Positions 1-8,612 are shown, counted from the first letter of the stretch. The stretch is 64,000 bases of DNA from Zunongwangia pacifica (GCF_023499215.1 NZ_JAKHSK010000011.1:1-64000), one strand, 5' to 3'. Numbers and translations: made by a program. The notes: generated by a model from the letters alone, not told the origin.

Positions 1-259
1 GGAAGACCTCACCGCCTTCTATGAGTTCCCTGTAGAAATCAGGCGTATTATCTATACCACCAACCTCATTGAAAACCTGAACGGTAAAATCAGGAAGTAC
101 ACCAAGAATAAATTATCCTTCACTACCGATGATGCTGTAATGAAATCTGTATATTTGGCTACAAGGGAAGCCACTAAAAAATGGACAATGCCTGTTAGAA
201 AATGGGGGATTATCCTCAATCAGTTCTTGACCATATATGAAGAAAGGGTTCAACTTTAA
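1..259 (+). CDS. IS256-family transposase, C-terminal part (5' end outside window)
   Basis: The reading frame starting at base 2 encodes the last 85 residues of an IS256 (mutator-type) transposase. It shows the family's C-terminal signature: an [14 protein letters not shown] block, then [10 protein letters not shown], then LNQF and a final R. The rest of the DDE transposase lies to the left of the window. The gene runs toward the M20 amidohydrolase gene, and its terminal repeat follows within 60 bases, so this copy is at least intact at its right end. Confidence 0.85.
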   Translation, partial: EDLTAFYEFPVEIRRIIYTTNLIENLNGKIRKYTKNKLSFTTDDAVMKSVYLATREATKKWTMPVRKWGIILNQFLTIYEERVQL

Positions 260-289
260 GTTATAAAATCAAACCCCTTTATTTAAAAC

Positions 290-314
290 TTACACACTTT
301 ACGGAATAGTGTCC
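290..314 (+). repeat. Probable right terminal inverted repeat of the IS256 element
   Basis: The stretch TTACACACTTTACGGAATAG followed by TGTCC, about 30 bases after the transposase stop, resembles the conserved ends of IS256 elements (ACACACTTT motif). The left end is outside the window, so the pairing cannot be checked here. This would put the insertion boundary near base 314. Confidence 0.5.
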
Positions 315-385
315 TTGTTTCATTTCAAAAGTAGTTTTATAACCTAAAAAACTTAGCTGTCAGATTTTATCTTGGCTATTTCGGC

Positions 386-1696
386 TTAATCATTTTTGGT
401 TCTTTCTAAAATCAATGATGAAAAAGATTTAATTCCAATTTTCATACATTCTTCGTCAACTCTGAAATTTGGTGCGTGATTCATAGCAACAATTCCTTTT
501 TCAAGATTTGAACCGCCCAATAAGAAATATACACCCGGTACTTTTTGCTGAAAATAACAGAAGTCATCGTTGAAATATGGAATCTGACCATAATCCAAAA
601 CAATCGTTTCATTTCCATAAATGCTGTTGAGTGATTTTATTGCTTTGTCTGTTAACCCTTCATCATTCAATACCGTTGGGTTTTCCATTATATATGAAGT
701 TGCTATAAATTTATCTTTATATTCTGAATTATTGATGATGCGTTCAATTCTCGGTAAAATATTAGGCAAATTCGATTTGTTAGTTTCATAGGCAAATGTT
801 TTTATGCTAAATTGATTTTCATTTTCTTCAATGACGAAATTTTCCTCCATAAAAAAATAATCTTTAAAAATGGTATTTGGATTGCCTAACCCTATTACTG
901 AGTCAAAAGCCAATGGAATTTCCCAAGGATTGCCCCCTTCTTTTTTTCTTAATGTTTTATCCTTTATTTGATTGTATAAAATCTCTGCATCCTCTTTTGA
1001 AAAATCATCATCAAATTTTATTTGTATTAGCTTTTGATATGCATACATTTCATTTGGTTTGACCATTATCTGACCAACAGGCAATGCAGTTACGTGCAAT
1101 GCATACATTTCGTCAATATTTAATTCCGAAAACAAACTGCTACTAGCCATATTTTTTGCTCCAAGAAAAGGTTCTTCTTCCGGTTGAAAAATGAAATAAA
1201 TTGTACCTTTAATCGATTCCTTATTTTTCGATAATACTTCAGCTATACCAAGCCCAATTGCCATATGAACATCGTGTCCGCAACCGTGTTGTATTCCTTT
1301 AAACTTAGACTTAAACGGGACTTCGTCAGGAAAATCATTTGGCAGAGCATCCATATCAGCTCTCCAAGCTATATTTTTTCCTTCTTTTTCACCTTTCAGA
1401 ATTCCAATAACACCATAACCTGCGATACCAGTTTTAACTTCTAATCCTAAATTCGATAGGTGTTTCGCTATAATTTCAGCGGTTCTTTTTTCATTTCCTG
1501 CCAATTCCGGATTTTCGTGGAAGTCCCTCCTTATTTCAACTATTTTGTTAAATAATTGCTCCGTATCATTTTCAATTTTTTGATGGATATCTTTTTCTTC
1601 GAAAGTTTTACATCCAAATATAATGTTCAACAAAAGGATAATTAATAATATACTATTTTTCAATCTCATTTTTTTTGTTTGTCTGTTTTCAGACAT
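386..1696 (-). CDS. M20 family amidohydrolase, lipoprotein
   Basis: Zinc-dependent M20D amidohydrolase/peptidase of the kind that removes the acyl or amino-acid group from N-acylated amino acids or dipeptides. The substrate cannot be told from sequence. Residues 10-29 form a lipoprotein signal ending in the FGC lipobox, so the mature protein is probably anchored at C29 outside the cytoplasm. Metal ligands are visible: D114/D116 in RADMDAL, the HGCGHD..H cluster (137-144), the EEE block at 173-175, and H201; a C-terminal NHAPNF motif is also present. Translation may really start at M10 (base 1669), which gives a normal short n-region. The gene stands alone, with a decayed tyrosine recombinase tail and a palindrome just upstream, the same arrangement as at the head of the cassette array at 17.3 kb. 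It may therefore be a captured cassette. Confidence 0.85.
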   Translation of the reverse strand: MSENRQTKKMRLKNSILLIILLLNIIFGCKTFEEKDIHQKIENDTEQLFNKIVEIRRDFHENPELAGNEKRTAEIIAKHLSNLGLEVKTGIAGYGVIGILKGEKEGKNIAWRADMDALPNDFPDEVPFKSKFKGIQHGCGHDVHMAIGLGIAEVLSKNKESIKGTIYFIFQPEEEPFLGAKNMASSSLFSELNIDEMYALHVTALPVGQIMVKPNEMYAYQKLIQIKFDDDFSKEDAEILYNQIKDKTLRKKEGGNPWEIPLAFDSVIGLGNPNTIFKDYFFMEENFVIEENENQFSIKTFAYETNKSNLPNILPRIERIINNSEYKDKFIATSYIMENPTVLNDEGLTDKAIKSLNSIYGNETIVLDYGQIPYFNDDFCYFQQKVPGVYFLLGGSNLEKGIVAMNHAPNFRVDEECMKIGIKSFSSLILERTKND

Positions 1697-1710
1697 TGTT
1701 CCCTAATTAT

Positions 1711-1736
1711 GTATACTACAACCAGTTGTATCATAC
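1711..1736. other. attI-like palindrome next to recombinase remnant (copy 1)
   Basis: Imperfect inverted repeat: arms GTATACTACAAC and GTTGTATCATAC (10 of 12 pairs) around a 2-base centre. It sits between the stop of the recombinase remnant and the M20 gene. The interval from GTTTTCAG (about 1685) through this palindrome to ACTAATCTACC (about 1758) aligns with 17253-17327 at the head of the large cassette array, where the palindrome is perfect. Role as a primary insertion site is inferred from position only. Confidence 0.5.
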
Positions 1737-1748
1737 CCATTTTAGGTA

Positions 1749-1905
1749 CTAATCTACCCTATTTTTCATTACAATAAAAGCATTTGCAGCTACATGAATA
1801 TAAATTTCAGCAATTTTTGTGGATTGATGCCCATAAAAACTCAACATGTATTGTCCTCACGTCTACCCTAGCCTAACGGCTACTATTAAAATGCTTTAAA
1901 CAAAA
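1749..1905 (-). pseudogene. Tyrosine recombinase (integrase), degenerate 3' end
   Basis: Minus-strand translation ending at 1749 gives FYGHQSTKIAEIYIHVAANA and then KNRVD-stop. This is the C-terminal box of Xer/IntI-type tyrosine recombinases: the GHxSxxxTxxYxHV motif with the catalytic Tyr in the EIYIHV segment. The preceding segment VDVRTIH, equivalent to the usual VDLRxIQ, is in a different frame, and stop codons interrupt both, so the gene is a frameshifted remnant. No upstream catalytic domain is recognisable. A second, shorter remnant with the same C-terminal tail lies at 17319. Confidence 0.75.
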
Positions 1906-1979
1906 AGAGACTAATCTCCATCGTGGCAATCAACAGGATCTTTATGTTAGGCGTTACCGGTCATACGAAGACTTAGTTA

Positions 1980-2141
1980 TTAGCTACTGTATTTATTTTT
2001 CAAATTTAATTTTCTAATTCTAGTTATGATAGACGAAACACTTCTTCCCATCTTTTCTTCAATTTCATTAGGTTTTTTTCCAAATTTGGGTAAATCCAAG
2101 TTCTATCTCTTAATCTTTTGCCTATCTTTTTCTTGATCCAT
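1980..2141 (-). pseudogene. Small helix-turn-helix-like gene fragment with internal stop
   Basis: Reading the minus strand from an ATG at 2141 gives MDQEKDRQKIKR, a stop, then in the same frame about 40 residues including KPNEIEEKMGRSVSSIITRI and a terminal stop at 1980. The second part looks like the short C-terminal HTH (..EIA..LGRS..SI..RI.KL) found at the end of some bacterial helicases and nucleases. No full-length parent is visible, so this is a decayed fragment at best. Confidence 0.35.
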
Positions 2142-2157
2142 TACGGATCAAGAAAAA
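2127..2157. repeat. Perfect 13-bp inverted repeat upstream of histidine kinase gene
   Basis: Arms TTTTTCTTGATCC and GGATCAAGAAAAA surround the 5-base loop ATTAC, ending 57 bases before the kinase start. The stem is bounded by T and A runs, so it could act as a weak bidirectional terminator or a binding site. It overlaps the 5' end of the neighbouring gene fragment. Confidence 0.45.
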
Positions 2158-2214
2158 ATTGAAAGATTTTATATTCCCTATTTTGAGAAAAAACAGTATT
2201 TTACACTAAAAATT

Positions 2215-4227
2215 ATGAAAATTCCGCCTGTTCCTTACAACGATGCTGAACGATCTGAAGAGGCTACTCAATATAGCAAATACTCTATAGAGGAAGAGGA
2301 TTTGAATTTTTTAAGCGCAATGGCTGCTGAAATTTGTAACACCAATAGCGCTCTCATAACACTTATCGGTAAAGACAAGCAGTATATTCAGTCAGCTTTT
2401 GGTATAGAATTAGAGGTTCGGGAATTTCCCAGGGAATTTACGTTTTGTGCCCATACTATTAATAATACAGATAGTGCTACTGTGATCCCAGATGCGAGAA
2501 AAGACGAACGATTTAAAGATAATCCATTTGTCACGGGTGAAAATCCGGTAATATTTTATTCCGGTTATCCTTTAGTGAATAAAAATGGGTATGCTTTAGG
2601 TACTATTTGTGCCATAGATGGTAAACCGAAAGATTTAAATGAAGAGCAGAAAAACAAATTAGCTTTACTTGCAAGGCAGGTAATGAATTTACTGGAACTT
2701 AAAAAACAGTCCGAAATTCTTACCAAAACAAATAAAGAACTTTCTAAATTAAATAAAAGATTCCAATACATCACCAATAGTACAAACACGGGTACTTTTG
2801 AATATGATATAAACAACTATTCTCTCGAATTTAATGAGGGCTGGTGCATAATTACAGGCTATCCCAGCGAAAAAGACTTATCTTTAAAAGAATGGGAGCA
2901 GCTTGTTCACCCAGAAGATCTTCCTGGTTTAAAGCAAAAAATTAAAAAACATTATAATGCTCAGGATCGTTTTAATTATCAGTTTCGGCTTTTGCATAAC
3001 AATGGGAAATACATCTGGATAAGCGCCAAAGCCCAGTTTAATTTTGGCTTCGCTAAAGATGATCCTACCCATATCTACGGGATACTTATAGATATTACCA
3101 AACAGAAAAATAAAGAGTCTGAAATTCTTTATAGACAAAAACTCTTGCAATCATTATATGAGCTCTCTCCCATTGGTATTGCCCTAAACGATTTTGAAAC
3201 GGGGGCTTTCTTAGAAATAAATGAAAAACTATTAGAACCTACCGGTTATACCCGAGAAGAATTTTTAAAACTGAATTACTGGGATATTACCCCAAAAGAA
3301 TATGAACTACAGGAAGCACAGCAAATAGAATCCATGAATGCAACAAGTTCCTACGGTCCTTACGAAAAAGAATATATAAGAAAGAACGGAGAAAAATATC
3401 CGGTACTTTTAAGAGGTATATTGGTAGAAGATCTGGAAGGAAATAAGAAAATATGGAGTTTTGTTGAAGATATTTCTGAGCACAAAAAAGATGAATTTGA
3501 AAAGGCACAGCACCTAGAAAAGATCCAGAGTTTATTGCATATAAAAAACGATCAAAATGAGCGTTTAAAAAATTTCGCTCATATTGTTTCCCATAATTTA
3601 CGTTCCCATTCTGGTGCTATTAACACCCTTATCTATTTTATACAAGAAGAGAATACTATCTTAAATGACCAGGAAACATTTAAGTATTTAATTCAGGCAT
3701 CATCAAACCTGGAGGGTACTATTAAGGATTTAAATGAAATTGTGGAAGTAAATCTATCTGATGCCAGAGATTTTAAACAGATTGACATCTACCCCTTGAT
3801 TCAAAAGAATGTGGAAAGTGTATTTCCGCTTGCCAAACAAAACAAGGTAGAAATCTTTACCAATGTTGAACCGGAAACCTATATGGTAGGGGTACGCTCT
3901 TATTTAGAAAGCATTTTCCTTAATTTCATCACGAATGGTATTAAATACAGCGCTGTAGACCGGGATAGCTATCTCAAAATTTCTGCGCAGTCGGAAGGAA
4001 ATTTTACGACTGTAGTCTTTGAAGATAACGGTCTGGGAATAGATATGAAAACTTATGGCAAGAAACTATTTAAAATGTATCAAACCTTTCATACCCATAA
4101 AGATGCCCGTGGCATAGGACTGTTTATTACCAAAAACCAGATAGAAACGATGAACGGAACTATTGAGGTAACTAGTAAAGTAAACGTAGGTACTACTTTT
4201 AAAATTAAAATCCCTAATAAAAAATAG
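2215..4227 (+). CDS. GAF-PAS-PAS sensor histidine kinase
   Basis: A 670-residue soluble hybrid-free sensor kinase. Residues about 25-165 form a GAF domain (the FCAHTI..NTD and GYPLVNKNGYALGTICAID segments are typical). Two PAS/PAC units follow at about 180-298 and 305-425. The dimerisation/phosphoacceptor helix carries H460 in VSHNLRSH. The HATPase domain shows the N box around N574, the G1 box DNGLGID (604-610) and the G2 box GIGLFI (633-638). No membrane segment is present, so it senses a cytoplasmic signal, probably through GAF or PAS. No response regulator is adjacent, so the partner is encoded elsewhere. The ATG at 2215 has no Shine-Dalgarno sequence, as usual in this phylum. Confidence 0.9.
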   Translation: MKIPPVPYNDAERSEEATQYSKYSIEEEDLNFLSAMAAEICNTNSALITLIGKDKQYIQSAFGIELEVREFPREFTFCAHTINNTDSATVIPDARKDERFKDNPFVTGENPVIFYSGYPLVNKNGYALGTICAIDGKPKDLNEEQKNKLALLARQVMNLLELKKQSEILTKTNKELSKLNKRFQYITNSTNTGTFEYDINNYSLEFNEGWCIITGYPSEKDLSLKEWEQLVHPEDLPGLKQKIKKHYNAQDRFNYQFRLLHNNGKYIWISAKAQFNFGFAKDDPTHIYGILIDITKQKNKESEILYRQKLLQSLYELSPIGIALNDFETGAFLEINEKLLEPTGYTREEFLKLNYWDITPKEYELQEAQQIESMNATSSYGPYEKEYIRKNGEKYPVLLRGILVEDLEGNKKIWSFVEDISEHKKDEFEKAQHLEKIQSLLHIKNDQNERLKNFAHIVSHNLRSHSGAINTLIYFIQEENTILNDQETFKYLIQASSNLEGTIKDLNEIVEVNLSDARDFKQIDIYPLIQKNVESVFPLAKQNKVEIFTNVEPETYMVGVRSYLESIFLNFITNGIKYSAVDRDSYLKISAQSEGNFTTVVFEDNGLGIDMKTYGKKLFKMYQTFHTHKDARGIGLFITKNQIETMNGTIEVTSKVNVGTTFKIKIPNKK

Positions 4228-4510
4228 ATAATAGTTCTCTTAAAATTAGCTTTTTTAAGAATTTAATTTAGCAAAAAATACATTCTTTTAAAGTATTATG
4301 AACCAAGTAATTCCTCCTGTTTCAGGATTTGTTTCTTCCCTAAAGAATTTTCGTTTTGTTTGATTGTACATTCTTTACAATTCTTCTTGCTGCCGTTTCC
4401 ACTTCTCTGCCATTCCCGAAAATTAAACCTGTAGCAGTTCATCCTGGACAAACGAACAACAGGTTTTATTTTTTTCATTATTCATCGAGCAATGTCCACC
4501 AATATTCCAT
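4228..4510. other. Intergenic gap between convergent genes
   Basis: Lies between the ends of the kinase and the SDR gene. Short open frames exist on both strands but none has a recognisable product. No clear terminator hairpin was seen. Confidence 0.4.
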
Positions 4511-5350
4511 TTATTTAAAATCTGTTGAAACCGATACCTGTTTCCAGTCCTTCATCGTATTCGTTAAGGATTCAATTTTAGACCACGCTCTATCGTAAGC
4601 ATCACTGCCCATAAATAAATTCATCGGTGGATTGGGTTCAACTACCAATTTTAAAAGAACCTCCGCCACTTGATCAGGATCTCCAATTTGATTTCCATCT
4701 GTCGATTTAAACTTGCTATGTGCTGTTCGGATATGCTCATAATCTGTAATTTCCGTCTTACTCAAATAAATAGATTCTTCTTTGGCAAAACTGGTCCTAA
4801 ACCAACCGGGAGAAACTATAGAAACATTAATTCCTAATGGTTTGAGCTCATTTGCCAGTCCTTCAGATACTCCATTAATAGCAGATTTAGCAGCCCCATA
4901 AACAGACCATCCCGTACCCGGTGCGAATCCCGCTATCGATGAAATATTAATGATATGTCCTGACCTTTGCCTTCGCATATAAGGAAGTGCCTGCTGTATC
5001 ACTTTAATAACAGCAAAAAAATTAACTTCAAAACTTTGCTTGATTTCTTGCTGAGTGAGTTCTTCTAGAGCTCCTCCCGTGCCAAATCCGGCATTGTTCA
5101 CAACTACATCAATGCGATTAAATCGAGCTATGGTCAACGCTATTGCATTTTTTATAGAAGGCTCACTGGTCAAATCTACTTCGAGTGGCAAAAATGAAGC
5201 GGAATAATTTTCCCCGAATTCATCGGTTAATCCTTTTATAGTTCTACTTGTTGCAGCGACTTGATGTCCTTTTTTTAATAGTTGTTTGGCTAAAGCTAAT
5301 CCGAGTCCTTTAGAAGCGCCAGTAATCAACCATACTTTTGAATACTCCAT
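4511..5350 (-). CDS. SDR family oxidoreductase
   Basis: Classical short-chain dehydrogenase/reductase of 279 residues. The Rossmann nucleotide motif TGASKGLG is at 10-17, NNAG at 85-88, the catalytic Ser in NISS (137-138), and the YxxxK pair at Y151/K155. A serine/threonine-rich segment after the first beta strand (TSRT) fits NADP(H) preference. The substrate is unknown. The AraC-type regulator 75 bases upstream on the same strand probably belongs to the same unit and may control it, an arrangement often seen for SDRs of this subgroup. Confidence 0.88.
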   Translation of the reverse strand: MEYSKVWLITGASKGLGLALAKQLLKKGHQVAATSRTIKGLTDEFGENYSASFLPLEVDLTSEPSIKNAIALTIARFNRIDVVVNNAGFGTGGALEELTQQEIKQSFEVNFFAVIKVIQQALPYMRRQRSGHIINISSIAGFAPGTGWSVYGAAKSAINGVSEGLANELKPLGINVSIVSPGWFRTSFAKEESIYLSKTEITDYEHIRTAHSKFKSTDGNQIGDPDQVAEVLLKLVVEPNPPMNLFMGSDAYDRAWSKIESLTNTMKDWKQVSVSTDFK

Positions 5351-5425
5351 AAATTTAATTTTTAGACAAAATTACTGGAGCTTTCCGTAGATAATTTATG
5401 GTAATCAAACCATAGTTTGCATTGA

Positions 5426-6319
5426 TCAAACTTTTCTAAACGCTGATGGGGAGTATTGGGTTTGCTTTTTAAAAAAAGCATTAAAATGTGATTGATCTTC
5501 ATAACCAAGTGCCTGACTAATTTCCGCTATATTCCAATCTGTATGTTTTAGTAATGCTTTTGCTTCGGCTAACAAGCGCTCAGCAATATGCGCTGTAGTG
5601 GTCTTTCCGGTAGTTTTTTTCAAAGCCCGGTTTAAATGGTTCACGTGAATAGCCAATTGATCTGCATAATCTGAAGGATTTCGATAATTAAATTTCTGTG
5701 TCCTATGTTCAATCGGAAATTGCCTATCCAGTAATTCCTTAAAAACGGCTGTAATACGGGTATTGGCATCTACAAACCTGGGTTTTACCTGAAGTGGAGA
5801 AAGTTTAATGCTCAAGAATATCAACTGCGATACATAACTTTTAATAAAATCATATTTATAGGCATAATCACCTGTGATCTCTTTTTCCATTTTTACAAAT
5901 AGAGCGCGTATTTCTGCTAACAAATTACCTGAAAGTTGATAGATAGGTTTTGCTTGCGGTTGAAATAAAGGAAGATCAGACAGGTTAATCCTTAGGCTTT
6001 CTTTTAAAAATTCTTCTTTAAAAACGCAAAAATAGCCTTTGGTAGCTGGTTTTAATACTTCATAAGAGTAGGGAGTCTCCGGATTAAAAAAAAGCAATGT
6101 TTCTCCTGAAACCGGTACACTCTCATCACCAAAGTGAAAAATATTCTCGCCTTCAAATAACATCATTTTATAAAAGTCCCTCCTTACGTATGGTGGTATC
6201 TCATAGTTGCGTTTTATATTATCTTCAATATTAAACACGTCAAACAAACCAATTTCTTGATCCCTTACTTTTGGCGGTGTTTGAAACTTATGTTTATAAA
6301 ATTCTTCTAAAGATTCCAC
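5426..6319 (-). CDS. AraC family transcriptional regulator
   Basis: 297-residue regulator with an N-terminal cupin-like ligand domain (about 20-160; an HFGDESVPVSGETLLFF strand pattern is visible) and a C-terminal double HTH (about 200-297). The second HTH has the family hallmark IAEISQALGYEDQSHFNAFF followed by KK and Y.PSAFRK. It is transcribed in the same direction as the SDR gene just downstream, its most likely target. Two segments of the gap behind it (6320-6600) hold no recognisable gene. Confidence 0.9.
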   Translation of the reverse strand: MESLEEFYKHKFQTPPKVRDQEIGLFDVFNIEDNIKRNYEIPPYVRRDFYKMMLFEGENIFHFGDESVPVSGETLLFFNPETPYSYEVLKPATKGYFCVFKEEFLKESLRINLSDLPLFQPQAKPIYQLSGNLLAEIRALFVKMEKEITGDYAYKYDFIKSYVSQLIFLSIKLSPLQVKPRFVDANTRITAVFKELLDRQFPIEHRTQKFNYRNPSDYADQLAIHVNHLNRALKKTTGKTTTAHIAERLLAEAKALLKHTDWNIAEISQALGYEDQSHFNAFFKKQTQYSPSAFRKV

Positions 6320-6595
6320 TTAAATAATTACTTTCAACATTATTCCAAATCTAAGTTTTTTGTTTCACTTATTGCTAAAAGCCTATATGCCAACAAGGAT
6401 TTTGTCATATCTATTTTCCTTAAACACTCCAAAACTTCCCGTTTCTCTCTATAAATAACCAAAATTCTCTATTTCCATTAAGGTTTCCTTTAAAATGCTT
6501 TTGGAACGTATTTTTTTATAGTGCTACTCTCCTATTTTATATAGAAAACTGTTAATACTGATGGCTGTCGGGACGGATCTTCTATAGATAAAAGT

Positions 6596-7342
6596 TTATT
6601 GAGATACGTAGCTTGTGCAACGGTTACCATTTTTAGCACAAGTATCTTTTATTTTAACTTCATCAATTTTATAAAAAACAATTTTTTTTGTGTCCCCATA
6701 ATGTTTCTTTAGGAACTTTTTTAGTGATTGAAATTCAATTGGTTTAAATATTCCATTTTTAGAATAAAATATATCATTTTGGAAATAAACAAAATGAATT
6801 ACCCAATCACTTTGATTAACGAATGCTAATAGCACATCATTAGGAATAGCTTGTTTTAAGTTTTTAGACGGTTTAGTGGATATTTCCCCTATTTTTTTGA
6901 AATAATTATTTAATATTTTCTCGGCTGATTCTCTGTCTATACTTGAACGTTTCCCAAATAAATATTGATCAAAAGTCTCATTATTAAGAAAATATTTTTC
7001 TAGAGCATATGTATAACAGTTCTGACCTCCCGTTTTTGTGATCTGTATTAAGTCATCAATATCTTGTTGAGTTCTGTATAAAGTACTGTCCTTTAATGAT
7101 TTTCTCAACTTTTCTAAATAAGTGGTATCAATTTTTATATTTTTATTTTGAATATTGACTGTTATTGTATCATTTAACCATAACACACGAGTTAAATTAG
7201 AATTTAATTTTGTCTTAATAGTATCTACTACAATGGATTTAATAGTAATTGGATTGAGAGATATTGAATTTGTCTGACTATATATAGTTACAAATGCAAA
7301 ATAAAATAATAAAGTAGTAATGGTTCTTTTCAACTTAGTCAT
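6596..7342 (-). CDS. Secreted protein with papain-like Cys/His signature (cassette gene)
   Basis: 248 residues with a cleavable signal peptide (1-22, ending IYSQ). The middle part has NCYTYAL (C109) and, 70 residues later, DWVIHFVYFQNDIFYSKNGI (H183). This C...H...W/YSKxG pattern recalls small NlpC/P60-like or papain-like proteins of Bacteroidota, so a cysteine amidase or peptidase fold is possible but unproven. The last ten or so residues (after about 235) are encoded by the cassette core TTTAGCACAAG and the 18-bp IS-end motif at 6611-6628, so the native C-terminus is replaced. It is the last intact gene at the distal (left) end of the array. Confidence 0.6.
   Translation of the reverse strand: MTKLKRTITTLLFYFAFVTIYSQTNSISLNPITIKSIVVDTIKTKLNSNLTRVLWLNDTITVNIQNKNIKIDTTYLEKLRKSLKDSTLYRTQQDIDDLIQITKTGGQNCYTYALEKYFLNNETFDQYLFGKRSSIDRESAEKILNNYFKKIGEISTKPSKNLKQAIPNDVLLAFVNQSDWVIHFVYFQNDIFYSKNGIFKPIEFQSLKKFLKKHYGDTKKIVFYKIDEVKIKDTCAKNGNRCTSYVSQ
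6611..6628 (+). repeat. 18-bp motif, copy 3 (solo IS1182-type end)
   Basis: GCTTGTGCAACGGTTACC, identical to the sequence that ends the IS1182-type element at 15173-15190 and the IS remnant at 7978-7995. In all three places it is followed by three variable bases and then a cassette core. Here no transposase sequence precedes it, so it looks like a solo end left after a deletion. Confidence 0.6.
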
Positions 7343-7350
7343 TTTTAATA

Positions 7351-7481
7351 TTTGTGCTAACGTAATTGGCTATGATTTAGTTGCGTGAAAATCCTTGCGG
7401 ATTTTCCGCCGAGAACCGAAGATAGCAAATTTGCGAGGACTTTCCTATCGGAAAGTCAGAAGCGATGAAATATAGCACCTG
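7351..7481. repeat. attC-like palindrome between cassette genes (site A)
   Basis: Left core TTTGTGCTAACG and right end ATAGCACCTG flank nested hairpins: GAAAATCC-TTGC-GGATTTTC, then GACTTTCC-TATC-GGAAAGTC. The left core pairs with TTTAGCACAAG on the far side of the gene at 6596, rather than only with its own right end. That is the pattern expected of a recombined cassette site. Unpaired bases (ACGTAATTGGC) would bulge from the stem. Confidence 0.65.
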
Positions 7482-7485
7482 TTTT

Positions 7486-7767
7486 TTATTCCGTTATTGG
7501 TTTTATAAATTCTGTCAATTTCTTTTCATTTATTTCATTGACTTTGTGCCAGTCCATATATTTTGTTGGAAACGCAGCCCCTCTGGTTAAGTCAAGAATT
7601 TTTTTGTCTTTATCTATTAGATAAGCTGCTGGATAGTCAAGTTTATGGTTAAATCCGCTGATTATTATTGATGATTTGTCAATTGGTTCAGATTCAGATG
7701 GAATTAAATGAATTCTTTTGTCATATTGAGAAGCAATTTTTTTTAAGTCCTTTTCTTTGTTTGGATG
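7486..7767 (-). pseudogene. Thioredoxin-fold (redoxin-like) protein, 5' truncated cassette gene
   Basis: About 94 C-terminal residues remain in frame, starting HPNKEKDLKKIASQYDKR. A segment DYPAAYLIDKDKKILDL matches the cis-proline strand and following hairpin of thioredoxin/AhpC-type folds. The N-terminal half, which would carry any CxxC active site, has been replaced by a GC-rich palindromic fragment and an IS1182-type remnant reading the opposite way. It is one unit of the minus-strand array and is not functional in this form. Confidence 0.6.
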
Positions 7768-7780
7768 AGCCGGCAGGCAG

Positions 7781-7995
7781 GAGTACCTAAAATATACCGG
7801 TAAAAAGGTGAAAACAGGGGCAGCACAGCTTGCCCGGTCTATTCATTATCAAAACCTTGAAGGAGCACTTAAAAGTAGCCTTTTAAGCACTCCAATTTTT
7901 GGAGTATAGTCTACCAACTTTAAACAATAAAACCGCTTAAAGCGGCTTATTTAAATCAGGATTTTTTGAAATTATTGGCTTGTGCAACGGTTACC
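7781..7995 (+). mobile_element. IS1182-type element remnant (transposase C-terminus and right end)
   Basis: An open frame from 7781 to the TAG at 7907 encodes EYLKYTGKKVKTGAAQLARS and a further 22 residues. This aligns with the C-terminus of the complete transposase at 13548 (KYLKFTQKRVKSGAG). A short hairpin (ACCGCTTAAAGCGGCT) and the terminal 18-bp GCTTGTGCAACGGTTACC follow, again matching the complete element. The 5' part is lost. It abuts the cassette core GTTGTAATGCG (7999-8009) of the gene at 8012. Confidence 0.75.
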
Positions 7996-8011
7996 GGTGT
8001 TGTAATGCGTT

Positions 8012-8599
8012 TTAATTTTCAGATAGTATTTTTATAATATTAGTTCTATATTCTTCGTCCTTTTCTTTTATTTCTATGAATCCATTTGGCAAATCAGGAT
8101 TTAGATAGAATTCAGAATATAAATTACGTTCATCGTTTTCATCAAAGAACAATTTAAATCGAAAACTACTATTTTCTAGAATAGCTTTTTCTCTGTTTAA
8201 GGATAATGCTATAAAAATCAGTTTTTTGTTAGAGAACTTTGTCTTAATTGGTTGTCTATAAAGTTTGGACATTATTTCAATTAGTTTGTCGCTTTCTTTT
8301 CCAATTGACTTAAATTCAACTCCGTTGTAAGAAACTCCAGGGTTATCAATTGCGCCTCCAGAAATTCCATTTTCTATATTTATTTTTAGTCCGACAATTT
8401 GGTCGTTATACTTAGCTTTGCAGGTCAAGCTCCAAAATCCGTTGTCTAATTTTTCTTTTTGGGTTATGGTCAAAATTAAGTCCATCCAACCTTCTTCAGC
8501 GTCTTGGTTTGAAGTCAGTTCAATTAAATTTCCGTTTTGACTAAATCCGAAAAGACTACTTAAAAATCCCATTATTAATATTATTCGTTTAATTTTCAT
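8012..8599 (-). CDS. Secreted protein of unknown function (cassette gene)
   Basis: 195 residues with a signal peptide (1-20, FGFSQ). No domain recognised. The body alternates beta-rich and charged segments and has no cysteine cluster. The gene is tightly bracketed by cassette cores: its stop lies three bases from GTTGTAATGCG and its start is 13 bases from GCATTACAACG, a perfect 10-bp inverted pair (GTTGTAATGC) private to this gene. It is transcribed in the array direction. Confidence 0.6.
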   Translation of the reverse strand: MKIKRIILIMGFLSSLFGFSQNGNLIELTSNQDAEEGWMDLILTITQKEKLDNGFWSLTCKAKYNDQIVGLKINIENGISGGAIDNPGVSYNGVEFKSIGKESDKLIEIMSKLYRQPIKTKFSNKKLIFIALSLNREKAILENSSFRFKLFFDENDERNLYSEFYLNPDLPNGFIEIKEKDEEYRTNIIKILSEN

Positions 8600-8612
8600 T
8601 GGTTGGTCAAAT

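Noticed and set aside
4296-4478. 60-residue minus-strand open frame between the kinase and SDR genes
   Set aside because: No recognisable domain, poor context, and only weakly protein-like; may be a fragment but cannot be supported.
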